DNA of 33,170 nt. Source: Hafnia alvei. Lineage in GTDB: Bacteria; Pseudomonadota; Gammaproteobacteria; Enterobacterales; Enterobacteriaceae. A program made the position numbers and the translations under genes. Where the stretch lies: NCBI RefSeq assembly GCF_900095695.1, contig NZ_FMIQ01000053.1, positions 1 to 33,170 on the forward strand, given 5' to 3'. Below, in pieces: positions 17,465-26,022 of the stretch; the stretch's first letter is position 1, and the number at the start of each line of letters is the position of its first letter. The notes beneath the pieces were generated by a model. That model was not told the origin of the DNA, ran no database searches, and saw only the letters and a list, made by a program, of their open reading frames with translations.

Positions 17465-18370
17465 ATGTTTAATCAACTGCAGGACATGGCGCTGTTTGCG
17501 CTGGTGGTGGAGTGTGGAAGTTTTACGGCTGCCGCCCAGCGAGCTGGGTTACCTAAATCCAGCGTTAGTCAGCGAGTCAGTAATTTAGAGCGACAGCTTG
17601 GACTGCGGCTGCTAAACCGCACGACACGGCAACTCAATCTTACCTATGCAGGGGAGCGCTATTTGGTGCATTGCCGCGAAATGATCCAAGCCGCCGAGCG
17701 CGCCGATCTTAGCTTGCAGCGCCTGAAAGAGAACCCTAGCGGACGCCTGCGGATCACTGCACCAGCGGGCATTGCGGTGACGCTATTGGCGCATGTGTGT
17801 AGTGATTTCCGCGCAAGTTATCCAGACGTAAGCTTGGAAGTTTACGTTTCGGACGTGATGAACGATCTGGTGCAAGATGGATTTGATGTCGCACTACGTA
17901 CCGGGAAACCGCAGGATTCTTCGCTAGTGGGACGCCGTCTGGGATATTCTCCGCGCTATCTTTTGGCATCGCCGGTTTATCTTTCACGCTTCACGCCGCT
18001 TGAACATCCTAAACAGCTGGAACAGCACCAGTGTATCGCGCACCGTGCATGGCATGAATGGGTGTTACAGCGCAAAGGGGAGTTCTATCGTTGGGAACTG
18101 CCGATGGACCATGCTGCCGATAATTTGCTGTATGTGCGGGAATGCCTATTGGCTGGGGCTGGGATCTCGCTACTGCCCGCATTTTTGTCGCAGGATTTGG
18201 TCGATCAAGAGCGTTTGGTGCGTGTATTGCCCGGTTGGGAAGCTGAGGGAAATGAGCTATATCTGGTTTATCCAAGTCGTAAGCTGAACTCGCCTGCGCT
18301 CGACCGCTTCATTGAGGTTGCATTAAGTCACCGCGCTTTTGCTCAATACAATCAGGCGCTACGCGATTAG
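17465..18370 (+). CDS. LysR-family transcriptional regulator
   Basis: 301 residues, the usual LTTR length. The N-terminal winged HTH (about 1-60) reads GSFTAAAQRAGLPKSSVSQRVSNLE, then LLNRTTRQLNLT, which is typical of the LTTR group related to AaeR/DmlR. The effector-binding domain runs from about 90 to 290, with GRLRITAPAGIA at the hinge. The ATG at 17465 has GAGG 4 nt upstream. It is divergent from the oxidoreductase across about 118 bp, the classic arrangement in which an LTTR controls both itself and its neighbour. The inducer is unknown. Confidence 0.88.
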   Translation: MFNQLQDMALFALVVECGSFTAAAQRAGLPKSSVSQRVSNLERQLGLRLLNRTTRQLNLTYAGERYLVHCREMIQAAERADLSLQRLKENPSGRLRITAPAGIAVTLLAHVCSDFRASYPDVSLEVYVSDVMNDLVQDGFDVALRTGKPQDSSLVGRRLGYSPRYLLASPVYLSRFTPLEHPKQLEQHQCIAHRAWHEWVLQRKGEFYRWELPMDHAADNLLYVRECLLAGAGISLLPAFLSQDLVDQERLVRVLPGWEAEGNELYLVYPSRKLNSPALDRFIEVALSHRAFAQYNQALRD

Positions 18371-18393
18371 TTGGCAGGCGATGAGAGATAAAA

Positions 18394-18550
18394 AAGGCTC
18401 CCTTTGACAGTAATATCGTTTACTAAAGCTCGATTTTAGGGGGAGCACACCGATGGGGTCGTAGCGGCGTAAGCCGCCGGAGCGCCCCGCGGTGTGGTAG
18501 ACCCGTGTATCTCGATCTTTTGAACGACATTACTCCTTGATAGGAGCCTT
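18394..18550. repeat. 157-bp imperfect palindromic element (MITE/ERIC/YPAL-like)
   Basis: The whole stretch folds on itself. The ends AAGGCTCC (18394-18401) and GGAGCCTT (18543-18550) are perfect terminal inverted repeats. Inside, 18410-18420 pairs with 18523-18533 (10 of 11), 18425-18433 with 18512-18520 (8 of 9), 18446-18452 with 18490-18496 (7 of 7), 18455-18458 with 18485-18488, and GCGGC with GCCGC at 18464-18477 form the tip. It carries no coding frame of note. It lies between the convergent stops of the LysR gene and ettA. Size and design resemble short non-autonomous enterobacterial palindromes such as ERIC or YPAL. Assignment to a named family is not possible from sequence alone. Confidence 0.75.
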
Positions 18551-18567
18551 AATCACAGAGACTAAAA

Positions 18568-20235
18568 CTATTTAGTCATCTTTTTGTATTTAATACGGTG
18601 CGGTTCTAATGCTTCAGCGCCCAAGGTGCGTTTTTTGTATTCTTCATATTCGGTGAAGTTACCTTCGAAGAATTCAACTTTACCTTCATCCTGATAATCC
18701 AGAATGTGGGTGGCGATACGGTCAAGGAACCAACGGTCATGGGAAATAACCATCGCGCAGCCTGGGAATTCCAATAAGGCGTTTTCTAAGGCGCGCAGAG
18801 TTTCGATGTCGAGGTCGTTGGTCGGTTCATCGAGCAGCAACATGTTGCCGCCAACCTGCAGCAGTTTCGCTAAGTGCAGACGACCACGTTCACCGCCGGA
18901 CAGTTCGCCTACGCGTTTGCCCTGATCGACGCCTTTAAAGTTAAAGCGACCGACATAGGCACGGCTTGGCATCTCAAAGTTACCGATGCGCATGATGTCT
19001 TGGCCGTTAGAGACTTCTTCCCAAACGGTTTTTTTGTCATTCATGCTGTCACGGAACTGATCTACCGATGCCAGCACGACGGTTTCGCCGAGATCGATAT
19101 TGCCGGAGTCAGGCTGTTCTTTGCCGGAAATCATACGGAACAGGGTAGATTTACCCGCACCGTTCGGACCGATGATACCCACGATGGCACCTTTCGGCAG
19201 CGCAAAGGAGAGGTCTTCAATCAGCAGGCGGTCGCCGTAAGATTTTGACAGGTTCTGAACTTCCAGCACTTTGTCACCCAGACGAGGTCCTGGTGGAATG
19301 AACAGTTCGCTGGTTTCGTTACGCTTTTGATACTCAACGTTGTTAAGTTCTTCAAAGCGAGCCAAACGCGCTTTACCTTTGGACTGACGGCCTTTCGCGC
19401 CCTGACGCACCCATTCCAGCTCTTTCTCAATGGATTTACGACGCGCAGCTTCAGCCGAGGCTTCCTGCGCCAAACGCTGATCTTTCTGCTCCAGCCAAGA
19501 AGAGTAGTTGCCTTCCCATGGAATACCTTCACCACGGTCAAGCTCGAGGATCCAGCCCGCAACGTTATCTAAGAAGTAACGGTCATGGGTAATCGCAACC
19601 ACGGTGCCTTCATAGTCGTGCAGGAAGCGTTCCAGCCATGCCACGGACTCGGCGTCCAAGTGGTTGGTTGGTTCGTCGAGCAGCAACATGTCTGGTTTTT
19701 CCAGCAGCAAACGGCAAATTGCCACGCGGCGACGTTCACCACCTGAAAGGTTAGCAATCTGTGCATCCCAAGCAGGTAAACGCAGCGCATCGGCGGCACG
19801 TTCTAGCTGATTATCCAAGTTATGGCCGTCGTGCGACTGAATAATCGCCTCCAACTCGCCCTGTTCTTTGGCTAACTTATCAAAGTCAGCGTCAGGATCG
19901 GCGTACAGCGCATACACTTCGTCCAAACGAGTCAGTGCGCGTTTCACTTCGCCAACGGCTTCTTCAACCGCTTCACGCACTGTTTGGTCTGGATTAAGTT
20001 TTGGTTCCTGTGGCAGATAACCGATTTTGATCCCCGGCTGTGGACGGGCTTCACCTTCGATTTCGGTATCAATACCGGCCATGATGCGCAGCAGCGTTGA
20101 TTTACCGGCACCGTTTAGGCCCAGAACACCAATTTTGGCTCCGGGGAAGAAACTAAGGGAAATGTCCTTCAAAATGTGACGCTTCGGCGGAACAATCTTG
20201 CCGACGCGGTGCATAGTATAGACGTATTGAGCCAC
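18568..20235 (-). CDS. ettA: Energy-dependent translational throttle protein EttA
   Basis: ABC-F ATPase that binds the ribosomal E site and gates the first peptide bond according to the ATP/ADP ratio. It is 555 residues, exactly the E. coli length. The start is a GTG at 20235 with AAGGAG 9 nt upstream. The first ABC has Walker A GLNGAGKST (39-47), signature LSGGERRR and LLLDEPTNHLD. The arm and the basic P-site tRNA-interaction linker (about 242-322, RQGAKGRQSKGKARLARFEEL) separate it from the second ABC, with GPNGAGKST, LSGGERGR and LLLDEPTNDLD. There is no transmembrane domain. In E. coli it faces nadR; here an accessory block intervenes. Confidence 0.98.
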   Translation of the reverse strand: MAQYVYTMHRVGKIVPPKRHILKDISLSFFPGAKIGVLGLNGAGKSTLLRIMAGIDTEIEGEARPQPGIKIGYLPQEPKLNPDQTVREAVEEAVGEVKRALTRLDEVYALYADPDADFDKLAKEQGELEAIIQSHDGHNLDNQLERAADALRLPAWDAQIANLSGGERRRVAICRLLLEKPDMLLLDEPTNHLDAESVAWLERFLHDYEGTVVAITHDRYFLDNVAGWILELDRGEGIPWEGNYSSWLEQKDQRLAQEASAEAARRKSIEKELEWVRQGAKGRQSKGKARLARFEELNNVEYQKRNETSELFIPPGPRLGDKVLEVQNLSKSYGDRLLIEDLSFALPKGAIVGIIGPNGAGKSTLFRMISGKEQPDSGNIDLGETVVLASVDQFRDSMNDKKTVWEEVSNGQDIMRIGNFEMPSRAYVGRFNFKGVDQGKRVGELSGGERGRLHLAKLLQVGGNMLLLDEPTNDLDIETLRALENALLEFPGCAMVISHDRWFLDRIATHILDYQDEGKVEFFEGNFTEYEEYKKRTLGAEALEPHRIKYKKMTK

Positions 20236-20580
20236 GGCTATATACTCCTTGATTTATAAGGGTTTTACCTCAGTCTCACGGATTCATGGGACAGAGGCGG
20301 GGCATAAGCATTTAAATGACGTTCTGTCATTGGCGCGACAGGGCATTTTATGAAGGCGGAGTTTAGCCCGTTTTCGATTTTTATCCCAGCCATCGTCGCA
20401 TGACAGGGGCGTTTAACGCGTAAATTTTGTAGGTTATATTATGCAAATATAGGGCATTGGGTGTTTATTTCATCGTTCGGATAAATATTGAGTTAAGAAT
20501 TTTCTTTCCTGTAGACCGCGTCCGCGTTGGTTTCTCCCCAAAATTACTACGGTTTATTCAAGAAGATTCAAAAATAGGTG
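20236..20580. other. Spacer upstream of ettA and cspA
   Basis: This divergent intergenic region has no supported gene. It contains overlapping short inverted repeats, ATGAC (20316-20320) with GTCAT (20326-20330) and CTGTC (20324-20328) with GACAG (20337-20341), which could be a binding site near the ettA promoter. The part from about 20410 is AT-rich. Nothing else stands out. Confidence 0.5.
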
Positions 20581-20610
20581 TTGCTTATAAACCTAAGGCA
20601 TGAGTAAATA
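20581..20610 (+). promoter_or_regulatory. Candidate cspA promoter
   Basis: TTGCTT at 20581-20586 and TAAATA at 20605-20610 are 18 bp apart. They place the start near 20616-20617, just before the sequence that aligns with the first bases of the E. coli cspA leader. Confidence 0.55.
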
Positions 20611-20615
20611 GCGTC

Positions 20616-20798
20616 ATCGGTTTGGAACACAGACCTTATGTGAAAGCAGTTTTAGTAAAGCAGTCCTCAGTTCAAGCGTTATCCTTAGATACCTCTTCTT
20701 CCGTGAGTCTCCTCCTAAGTGCACCCCATAAGCTAGCTCTGACGACGAACCTCGTTCGCTGCAATAATGTGGCTTAAAAAATTGAAAGGAAGTATCTA
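20616..20798 (+). promoter_or_regulatory. cspA-type cold-shock 5' untranslated leader
   Basis: About 180 nt. From 20618 the sequence follows the E. coli cspA leader as I recall it: CGGTTT, then a cold-box-like ACAGACC, AAAGCAG, and a TTCAAGNGTTATC...GATACC block. In E. coli this leader is a temperature-dependent RNA switch that exposes the start region in the cold and stabilises the mRNA. A clear AAAGGA Shine-Dalgarno precedes the ATG. Confidence 0.7.
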
Positions 20799-21011
20799 AT
20801 GTCTAACAAAATGACTGGTTTAGTAAAATGGTTCAACGCTGATAAAGGTTTCGGCTTCATCTCTCCAGCTGACGGCAGCAAAGATGTATTCGTACATTTC
20901 TCTGCAATCCAGAGCGATAGCTACAAATCTCTGGACGAAGGTCAGACCGTTGAGTTCACTATCGAGAATGGCGCTAAAGGCCCAGCAGCAGCTAACGTAG
21001 TAGCGCTGTAA
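20799..21011 (+). CDS. cspA: Cold-shock RNA chaperone, CspA type
   Basis: Single cold-shock domain (OB fold) of 70 residues that melts RNA structure. RNP1 KGFGFI and RNP2 VFVHFSAI are intact. The YKSLDEGQ segment and the length match E. coli CspA better than CspE, CspC or CspG, and the leader is also cspA-like. Paralogues are numerous in enterics, so the symbol is a best guess, and the position beside slt differs from the E. coli cspA locus. Codon use is strongly biased, as expected of a highly expressed gene. It ends in a strong terminator at 21083-21109. Confidence 0.9.
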   Translation: MSNKMTGLVKWFNADKGFGFISPADGSKDVFVHFSAIQSDSYKSLDEGQTVEFTIENGAKGPAAANVVAL

Positions 21012-21082
21012 TCTCTATAGTTTAGTATTGTTTACGATAGCGATGACGGCATAGACCTGAGCAGTTAAAGAATACTGAAAAG

Positions 21083-21109
21083 AAAAACCCGCCTTGAGCG
21101 GGTTTTTTT
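21083..21109 (+). terminator. Rho-independent terminator of cspA
   Basis: A 10-bp perfect stem (21083-21092 with 21098-21107) with loop CTTGA is followed by T7 at 21103-21109. Confidence 0.93.
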
Positions 21110-21271
21110 ATGCCCAAAATTCACTATCCCTTTGTTTTCCATCCTCGGTTGTTTATGTTAGTGGCTAGGCAACCTAAACGTAAAAGTTGTGAAGAAAGGC
21201 AGGGGCTAACGGAATGCTCTGCTAAAATCGCTGTCTATGAGTGGTATCGGTTTAAAGCGAGGAAAGGTGAG

Positions 21272-23200
21272 ATGGTCATGGCGGACAATTTGCGTGCTTG
21301 GGGTATAGGTTTATGTTTAGTCGCTGTGTCCGGGAGCAGTTTTGCTGACTCTTTGGATGCTCAGCGTCAGCGTTATTTACAGGTAAAGCAGGCATGGGAT
21401 AGCAATCAGATGATGACGGTCAATCAGCTGATGCCAACGCTGCGCGATTATCCGCTTTATCCTTATCTAGAATACCGCCAGCTGACTCAGGATCTCGGTC
21501 AGGCTACAACGATTGAGATTAAAGATTTTATTGCTCGCAATCCGACCTTGCCTCCCGCTAAATCATTGCCTTCTCGTTATGTGAATGAGCTTTCTCGTCG
21601 TCAGGATTGGACAGGATTGTTGGTGTTTAGCCCTCAGCCTCCCAAACCTATTGCGGCTCGCTGTAATTATTACTACGCCCAGTACGCAACGGGCCATCAG
21701 CAAATTGCATGGGATGGCGCTCGTGATATCTGGCTAAGCGGCCAATCACTGCCCACCAACTGTGACAAGCTGTTTGAGGCGTGGAAAGCATCTGGCGATC
21801 AGACGCCGCTGACCGTGCTTGAGCGCATGCGGTTGGCTCTGAAAAAAGGCAATAACGGGCTGGTGAGCTTCCTAGCCAAGCAGCTTCCGCCTGATTATCA
21901 AACCATGGGTGACGCACTTGCCAGCCTTCAGGCCGATCCTCGCAATGTCGAGGCATTTGCGCGTAGCGTGGGGCCAACCGATTTTACCCGCGACGCAACT
22001 GAAATCGCATTCTCCAGCTTGGCGCGTCAGAACGCTGATGAAGCACGTGCGATGCTACCAACGTTGGTGCGACTGCAAAAAATTGGCGATAAACAGCGTC
22101 AGGCCATGGAAGATAGTATTGCGTGGCGCTTGATGGGCAGCGATGCCACCACCGATGATATTCGGTGGCGAGATAATGTGATTAAAAATAGTAATAGCGC
22201 TTCACTGATTGAACGCCGTGTGCGGTTAGCTTTAGGAAACGGTAATAAGCAGGAAATCCGCACATGGCTGGCTTTATTGCCGCAAGAAGTGCGTAATAAA
22301 GACGAATGGCGCTACTGGAATGCGAGCGTCATGATTGAGGACGGCAAACGCAGCGAAGGTGAAAGCATTCTTCGTTCGTTGACTCAGCAGCGCGGATTCT
22401 ATCCGATGGTGGCGGCTCAAAAACTGGGTATTACATATCCATTGCAGGTGGAGGTTGCGGATAAGCCATCTTCCAAGCTTACCAACGATCCTGCGATCGA
22501 TCGTATCCGTGAACTGATGTATTGGAATATGGATAACACCGCACGGAGCGAATGGGTTTCTCTCATTAGCAGTAAATCTAAACCGGATCAGGCGGCCTTA
22601 GCGCGTTATGCATTTGAGCAAAATTGGGCCGATCTCAGTGTTCAGGCGACGATCACCGCGAAACTATGGGATCATTTAGAAGAACGTTTCCCAATGGCGT
22701 GGCCGCAGCAGTTCCGTCAAGCAACAGAAGATAAAGGCATTTCTCAATCCTATGCGATGGCCATCGCACGTCAAGAAAGTGCTTGGAATCCGAAAGTCCA
22801 ATCTCCGGTAGGAGCTAGCGGACTAATGCAGGTGATGCCTAAAACAGCTGAACACACGGCGCAAATGTTTAATTTGAGCAACTACGTCAACAGCAGCCAA
22901 TTGCTCGATCCTATTACCAACATTCAGATCGGCACCAGCTATCTGGAATATGTGTATCAGAGTTTGGGACGTAACCGTATTTTATCGAGCGCAGCTTATA
23001 ACGCGGGGCCATCTCGAGTCACTACGTGGCTCGGAAATACGGGTGGTCGCGTGGATGCAGTCGCCTTTATCGAGAGCATTCCGTTCTCTGAAACCCGTGG
23101 CTATGTGAAGAACGTTTTGGCTTATGATGCTTACTATCGTTACTTCATGAAGCGTCCAACCAAGATCCTGACCGATGCAGAATGGGAGCGCCGTTACTGA
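21272..23200 (+). CDS. slt: Soluble lytic murein transglycosylase Slt (Slt70)
   Basis: Periplasmic exo-lytic transglycosylase that cleaves glycan strands to 1,6-anhydromuropeptides. The frame is open from 21110, directly behind the cspA terminator, but homology begins with the signal peptide. The ATG at 21272 or the one at 21278 fits (AGGAAAGGTGA at 21260-21270 can serve either), giving 642 or 640 residues (E. coli 645). The signal peptide ends at SSFA before DSLDAQR. A superhelical U/L domain (about 26-470) precedes the lysozyme-like domain, with catalytic Glu about 502 in ARQESAWNPK, then GASGLMQVMP and AAYNAGPSRV. trpR follows, as in E. coli. Confidence 0.96.
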   Translation: MVMADNLRAWGIGLCLVAVSGSSFADSLDAQRQRYLQVKQAWDSNQMMTVNQLMPTLRDYPLYPYLEYRQLTQDLGQATTIEIKDFIARNPTLPPAKSLPSRYVNELSRRQDWTGLLVFSPQPPKPIAARCNYYYAQYATGHQQIAWDGARDIWLSGQSLPTNCDKLFEAWKASGDQTPLTVLERMRLALKKGNNGLVSFLAKQLPPDYQTMGDALASLQADPRNVEAFARSVGPTDFTRDATEIAFSSLARQNADEARAMLPTLVRLQKIGDKQRQAMEDSIAWRLMGSDATTDDIRWRDNVIKNSNSASLIERRVRLALGNGNKQEIRTWLALLPQEVRNKDEWRYWNASVMIEDGKRSEGESILRSLTQQRGFYPMVAAQKLGITYPLQVEVADKPSSKLTNDPAIDRIRELMYWNMDNTARSEWVSLISSKSKPDQAALARYAFEQNWADLSVQATITAKLWDHLEERFPMAWPQQFRQATEDKGISQSYAMAIARQESAWNPKVQSPVGASGLMQVMPKTAEHTAQMFNLSNYVNSSQLLDPITNIQIGTSYLEYVYQSLGRNRILSSAAYNAGPSRVTTWLGNTGGRVDAVAFIESIPFSETRGYVKNVLAYDAYYRYFMKRPTKILTDAEWERRY

Positions 23201-23218
23201 TTTCTGTTCTGGATATCT

Positions 23219-23267
23219 TTGACTGCGCCAAGTTTATGGTATGCTGCCGTACTAGTTAATGAGTATT
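23219..23267 (+). promoter_or_regulatory. trpR promoter with TrpR operator
   Basis: TTGACT (23219-23224) and an extended -10 (TGGTATGCT, hexamer 23240-23245) precede a 20-bp operator at 23248-23267. The operator matches the TrpR consensus CGTACTAGTTAACTAGTACG at 16 of 20 positions, with a perfect left half. The overlap with the start site indicates autorepression by tryptophan-bound TrpR, as in E. coli. Confidence 0.8.
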
Positions 23268-23294
23268 TTCTCACCAAGAGTATGGCAGCTAATC

Positions 23295-23621
23295 ATGACA
23301 ACGCGATCCCTGAATGATCCCGCGCTCAGCGCACAAGAGAATGATGACTGGCAACGCTTTGTTGAATTGCTACGGCAGGCGTTTGCCGAAGATTTGCAAG
23401 GCCCAATGCTACAGCTTTTTTTGACGCCGGATGAAAGAACAGCGCTGGCGACGCGGGTGCGAATTATCGAAGAGTTGATGAAAGGCGAGATCAGCCAGCG
23501 TGAGCTGAAAAGTCAGTTAGGCGCAGGCATTGCAACCATCACTCGCGGATCGAATAGTTTGAAAACGGCACCCGCAGACCTGAAACAATGGCTAGAACAG
23601 CAGTTACTGACAGATAAATAA
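23295..23621 (+). CDS. trpR: trp operon repressor TrpR
   Basis: All-helical dimeric repressor that binds operators when loaded with tryptophan. The ATG at 23295 gives 108 residues, the E. coli length; an upstream in-frame ATG at 23259 falls inside the operator. The [23 protein letters not shown] (about 67-86) and [15 protein letters not shown] are near-identical to E. coli. The N-terminal arm (about 1-20) is divergent, as is usual. No strong Shine-Dalgarno is visible. Confidence 0.96.
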   Translation: MTTRSLNDPALSAQENDDWQRFVELLRQAFAEDLQGPMLQLFLTPDERTALATRVRIIEELMKGEISQRELKSQLGAGIATITRGSNSLKTAPADLKQWLEQQLLTDK

Positions 23622-23645
23622 TACGGTGTTAAACGAATGACTATG

Positions 23646-23669
23646 CGATGGCTCGTTTGGGAGCCATCG
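23646..23669. terminator. Hairpin between convergent trpR and yjjX
   Basis: A perfect 9-bp stem (23646-23654 with 23661-23669, loop GTTTGG) is centred in the 81-bp gap between the two stops. There is no T-run, so efficiency is uncertain. Confidence 0.5.
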
Positions 23670-23702
23670 TCAGATCGCTAGAGCGTCTAGTAAGGCGTAT
23701 CG

Positions 23703-24236
23703 CTATTTTGCTTCAGCGCGTTTCTGGAAGATTTCATTATGAAAAGGGACCAGCGCTAAAACTAACGCTTGGTGATAAACACTGGTGCGTGTCAGTACGC
23801 CGTTGGTAAAAACACCGATAGCGCCTTCGCGACGGCCGATATCATTTGTGCCTGTGATTGCCTTCATTTCACTGCCTAAGGCTTTGCCTTCTGCGATGCC
23901 TTGCAGAATAGATTCCGGTAACATCAGGCTCGCTGAACGCGATTCTCCACGCATATGATGATTTTCAATCGTCATCCATGCGAAAGTCATATTCTCTTCA
24001 ATACCTGCTTCGACACCGACCCAAAAATCAGCTTCAGGGCAAACTTGGCGTGCACACATCACTCTGTGGCGTGAGCCGGTTCGCGTTTCGTGATTTCCAA
24101 TGGGTTGTTCGGGTACTCCGCTATTAACTTCAATGCCTTCAATGCGATACTGGTCATGACCAAAAACATCATCGAACGCCAGAGAAATAGCCTTAATTTT
24201 TGCGGGGTTGGTAGTTGCTGCTACAACATGGTACAT
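23703..24236 (-). CDS. yjjX: Inosine/xanthosine triphosphatase YjjX
   Basis: Maf/HAM1-like fold NTPase that hydrolyses ITP and XTP and so cleans non-canonical purines from the nucleotide pool. It is 177 residues, against 170 in E. coli. The motifs [11 protein letters not shown] (about 7-17), [21 protein letters not shown] and [13 protein letters not shown] are conserved. It starts at 24236, divergent from gpmB across 52 bp, and has a slightly extended Lys/Arg-rich C-terminus. Confidence 0.95.
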   Translation of the reverse strand: MYHVVAATTNPAKIKAISLAFDDVFGHDQYRIEGIEVNSGVPEQPIGNHETRTGSRHRVMCARQVCPEADFWVGVEAGIEENMTFAWMTIENHHMRGESRSASLMLPESILQGIAEGKALGSEMKAITGTNDIGRREGAIGVFTNGVLTRTSVYHQALVLALVPFHNEIFQKRAEAK

Positions 24237-24288
24237 ATTATTTCCAGCTTCCTATTAGCGCATTTCTCGCAGTATACGGAAAAAGTAC

Positions 24289-24936
24289 ATGACACAGGTA
24301 TATCTTATTCGCCACGGTGAAACCGAGTGGAACGCAGAACGCCGGATTCAGGGACAATCCAACAGTCCATTGACCGAGTTAGGAGAACTTCAAGCGCATC
24401 AGGTAGCGGCGCGTTTGAGCCAGATGGGGATCACGCATGTTATTGCCAGCGATCTGGGACGGACTCGCCAAACAGGGCAGGCCATCGCTGATGCCTGTGG
24501 ATGTGAGCTTATCCTCGATCCGCGCCTGCGCGAACTGCATATGGGCGTATTAGAAGAGCGTTTGCTTGATTCCCTTTCCCCTGAGGAAGAGAAGTGGCGT
24601 AAGCAGATGGTTGATGGTACGCCAAATGCACGTATCCCAGACGGGGAAAGTATGGCAGAACTGGCCACGCGCATGCGCGCTGCCCTGAATAGCTGCCTAG
24701 ATTTACCTGAGGGAAGTCAGCCCGCGTTGGTGAGTCATGGGATTGCCTTGGGGGCGCTGTTAGGGACTATCTTAGGATTACCACCACACGCTGAGCGACG
24801 TTTGCGCCTGCGCAACTGTTCGTTATCGCGGGTAGACTATCAGCAAAGTCCTTGGCTTGCGCCGGGATGGGTCGTTGAAAGTGCAGGTGATATCCATCAT
24901 CTGGATAGACCTGCACTTGATGAGATCCAGCGTTAA
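24289..24936 (+). CDS. gpmB: Histidine-phosphatase family protein GpmB (phosphoglycerate mutase-like)
   Basis: Histidine phosphatase superfamily protein, 215 residues as in E. coli GpmB/YtjC. The phospho-acceptor is H9 in LIRHGETEWN. The second catalytic His is in ALVSHGIALG (about 151). It is named phosphoglycerate mutase 2 but its physiological substrate is not settled; related enzymes are phosphatases. It converges on robA with a 4-bp overlap of stop regions, leaving no room for a terminator. Confidence 0.94.
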   Translation: MTQVYLIRHGETEWNAERRIQGQSNSPLTELGELQAHQVAARLSQMGITHVIASDLGRTRQTGQAIADACGCELILDPRLRELHMGVLEERLLDSLSPEEEKWRKQMVDGTPNARIPDGESMAELATRMRAALNSCLDLPEGSQPALVSHGIALGALLGTILGLPPHAERRLRLRNCSLSRVDYQQSPWLAPGWVVESAGDIHHLDRPALDEIQR

Positions 24937-25811
24937 CCTTCTTCGCGACGGGTCGGAATCAGATACTCGCAGCAGATATGTTTAGGTGGTCGCTGCGAGG
25001 AATCCGTTTGTGGATGGAATCGCTCGATATCGTAACCTTTACGACGCACCAAATTTAGCGTTGGCAATGTGGTTCCGTAAAGGTTCAAGATAAATTCTTG
25101 AAATCCTTCTGCCGGGCCGTTATAGCAAAATTGGGCATATTCGCCGCCGAGAAGAGTTATAGACTGCACTTCTTTAGTGACATCAGGCGGTAAATGCTCA
25201 ATCTCCAGCGCAGTGGTATACAACACTTCTTGCTCGTCGTCTTTATCCAAACTTGGGCGAGAGTGGTGTAAGCCATATAGAACCGGCGGGATGTTTTTCA
25301 CATCGTGCAGGAAATCGTGCCAGAACTGGCTACGCAGTTCGGTACGGACTTTACTAATTTGCTCCAACGTACAGGTATAACATTGTGTGATGCCGACTAA
25401 TGATATGCTTGGCAATGTTATAAACTCAGGTTGAATCAAATTGCTTAGACCGAGACGAATCGGTGGGCACATTCCGTAAGCATGCCAATCTTCCGCACGG
25501 CGATAAAGCGCAGGAGTTTGATTAAACTGCTTCTTAAAGGCGCGAGTGAAAGTCTGTTGCGAGTCAAAACGGTATTGCAGTGCGATATCTAAAATTGGGC
25601 GACTGGTCAATCGCAGTGCCACGGCGGCCTTAGATAAACGGCGTGCGCGTATATAGGCCCCAATGGCTTGACCAGTGACTTCTTTGAACATTCGTTGCAG
25701 GTGCCATTTAGAATATCCCGCTTTGGCTGCGACGTTATCGAGCGATAGTGGTTGGTCTAGGTGTCCTTCCAACCAGCTTAACAGGTCACGAATAATACTG
25801 GCCTGATCCAT
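24933..25811 (-). CDS. robA: AraC/XylS-family regulator Rob
   Basis: Right-origin-binding protein that activates the marA/soxS/rob regulon (efflux, bile and solvent tolerance) when the C-terminal domain binds ligand. It is 292 residues, against 289 in E. coli. The AraC DNA-binding domain (about 8-105) contains KWHLQRMFKEVTG and SQQTFTRAFKKQFNQTPALYRR. The GyrI-like effector domain (about 120-290) is more diverged, especially at about 210-235. The start ATG is at 25811, upstream of a 211-bp divergent spacer shared with creA. Confidence 0.96.
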   Translation of the reverse strand: MDQASIIRDLLSWLEGHLDQPLSLDNVAAKAGYSKWHLQRMFKEVTGQAIGAYIRARRLSKAAVALRLTSRPILDIALQYRFDSQQTFTRAFKKQFNQTPALYRRAEDWHAYGMCPPIRLGLSNLIQPEFITLPSISLVGITQCYTCTLEQISKVRTELRSQFWHDFLHDVKNIPPVLYGLHHSRPSLDKDDEQEVLYTTALEIEHLPPDVTKEVQSITLLGGEYAQFCYNGPAEGFQEFILNLYGTTLPTLNLVRRKGYDIERFHPQTDSSQRPPKHICCEYLIPTRREEG

Positions 25812-26022
25812 ATAGCATCCTCAAAAGCAGTAATGATCGTATACAGCAACTAAACGGCATAATAGCAATTTTTTGCGCCTTAAACTTATATTAAGGTTTT
25901 TTCAGCGCAAAGAGTGCTATGCAGGTGTGAGCCGTGCTGTAAGATTTAGATCTTTTATATAGTATGTAATTGCGTTTGTTTTATTAATAACTGGCGTGAT
26001 TATAATTATCCGAGGTACTTAG

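Noticed and set aside
20324-20341. CTGTC-N8-GACAG as a second LexA box before ettA
   Set aside because: The CTGT and ACAG halves are 10 bp apart, not 8, and the centre is GC-rich.
21110-21271. 54-codon N-terminal extension of slt
   Set aside because: It begins at the T-run of the cspA terminator, has no homology, and would bury the signal peptide; 21272 or 21278 is the better start.
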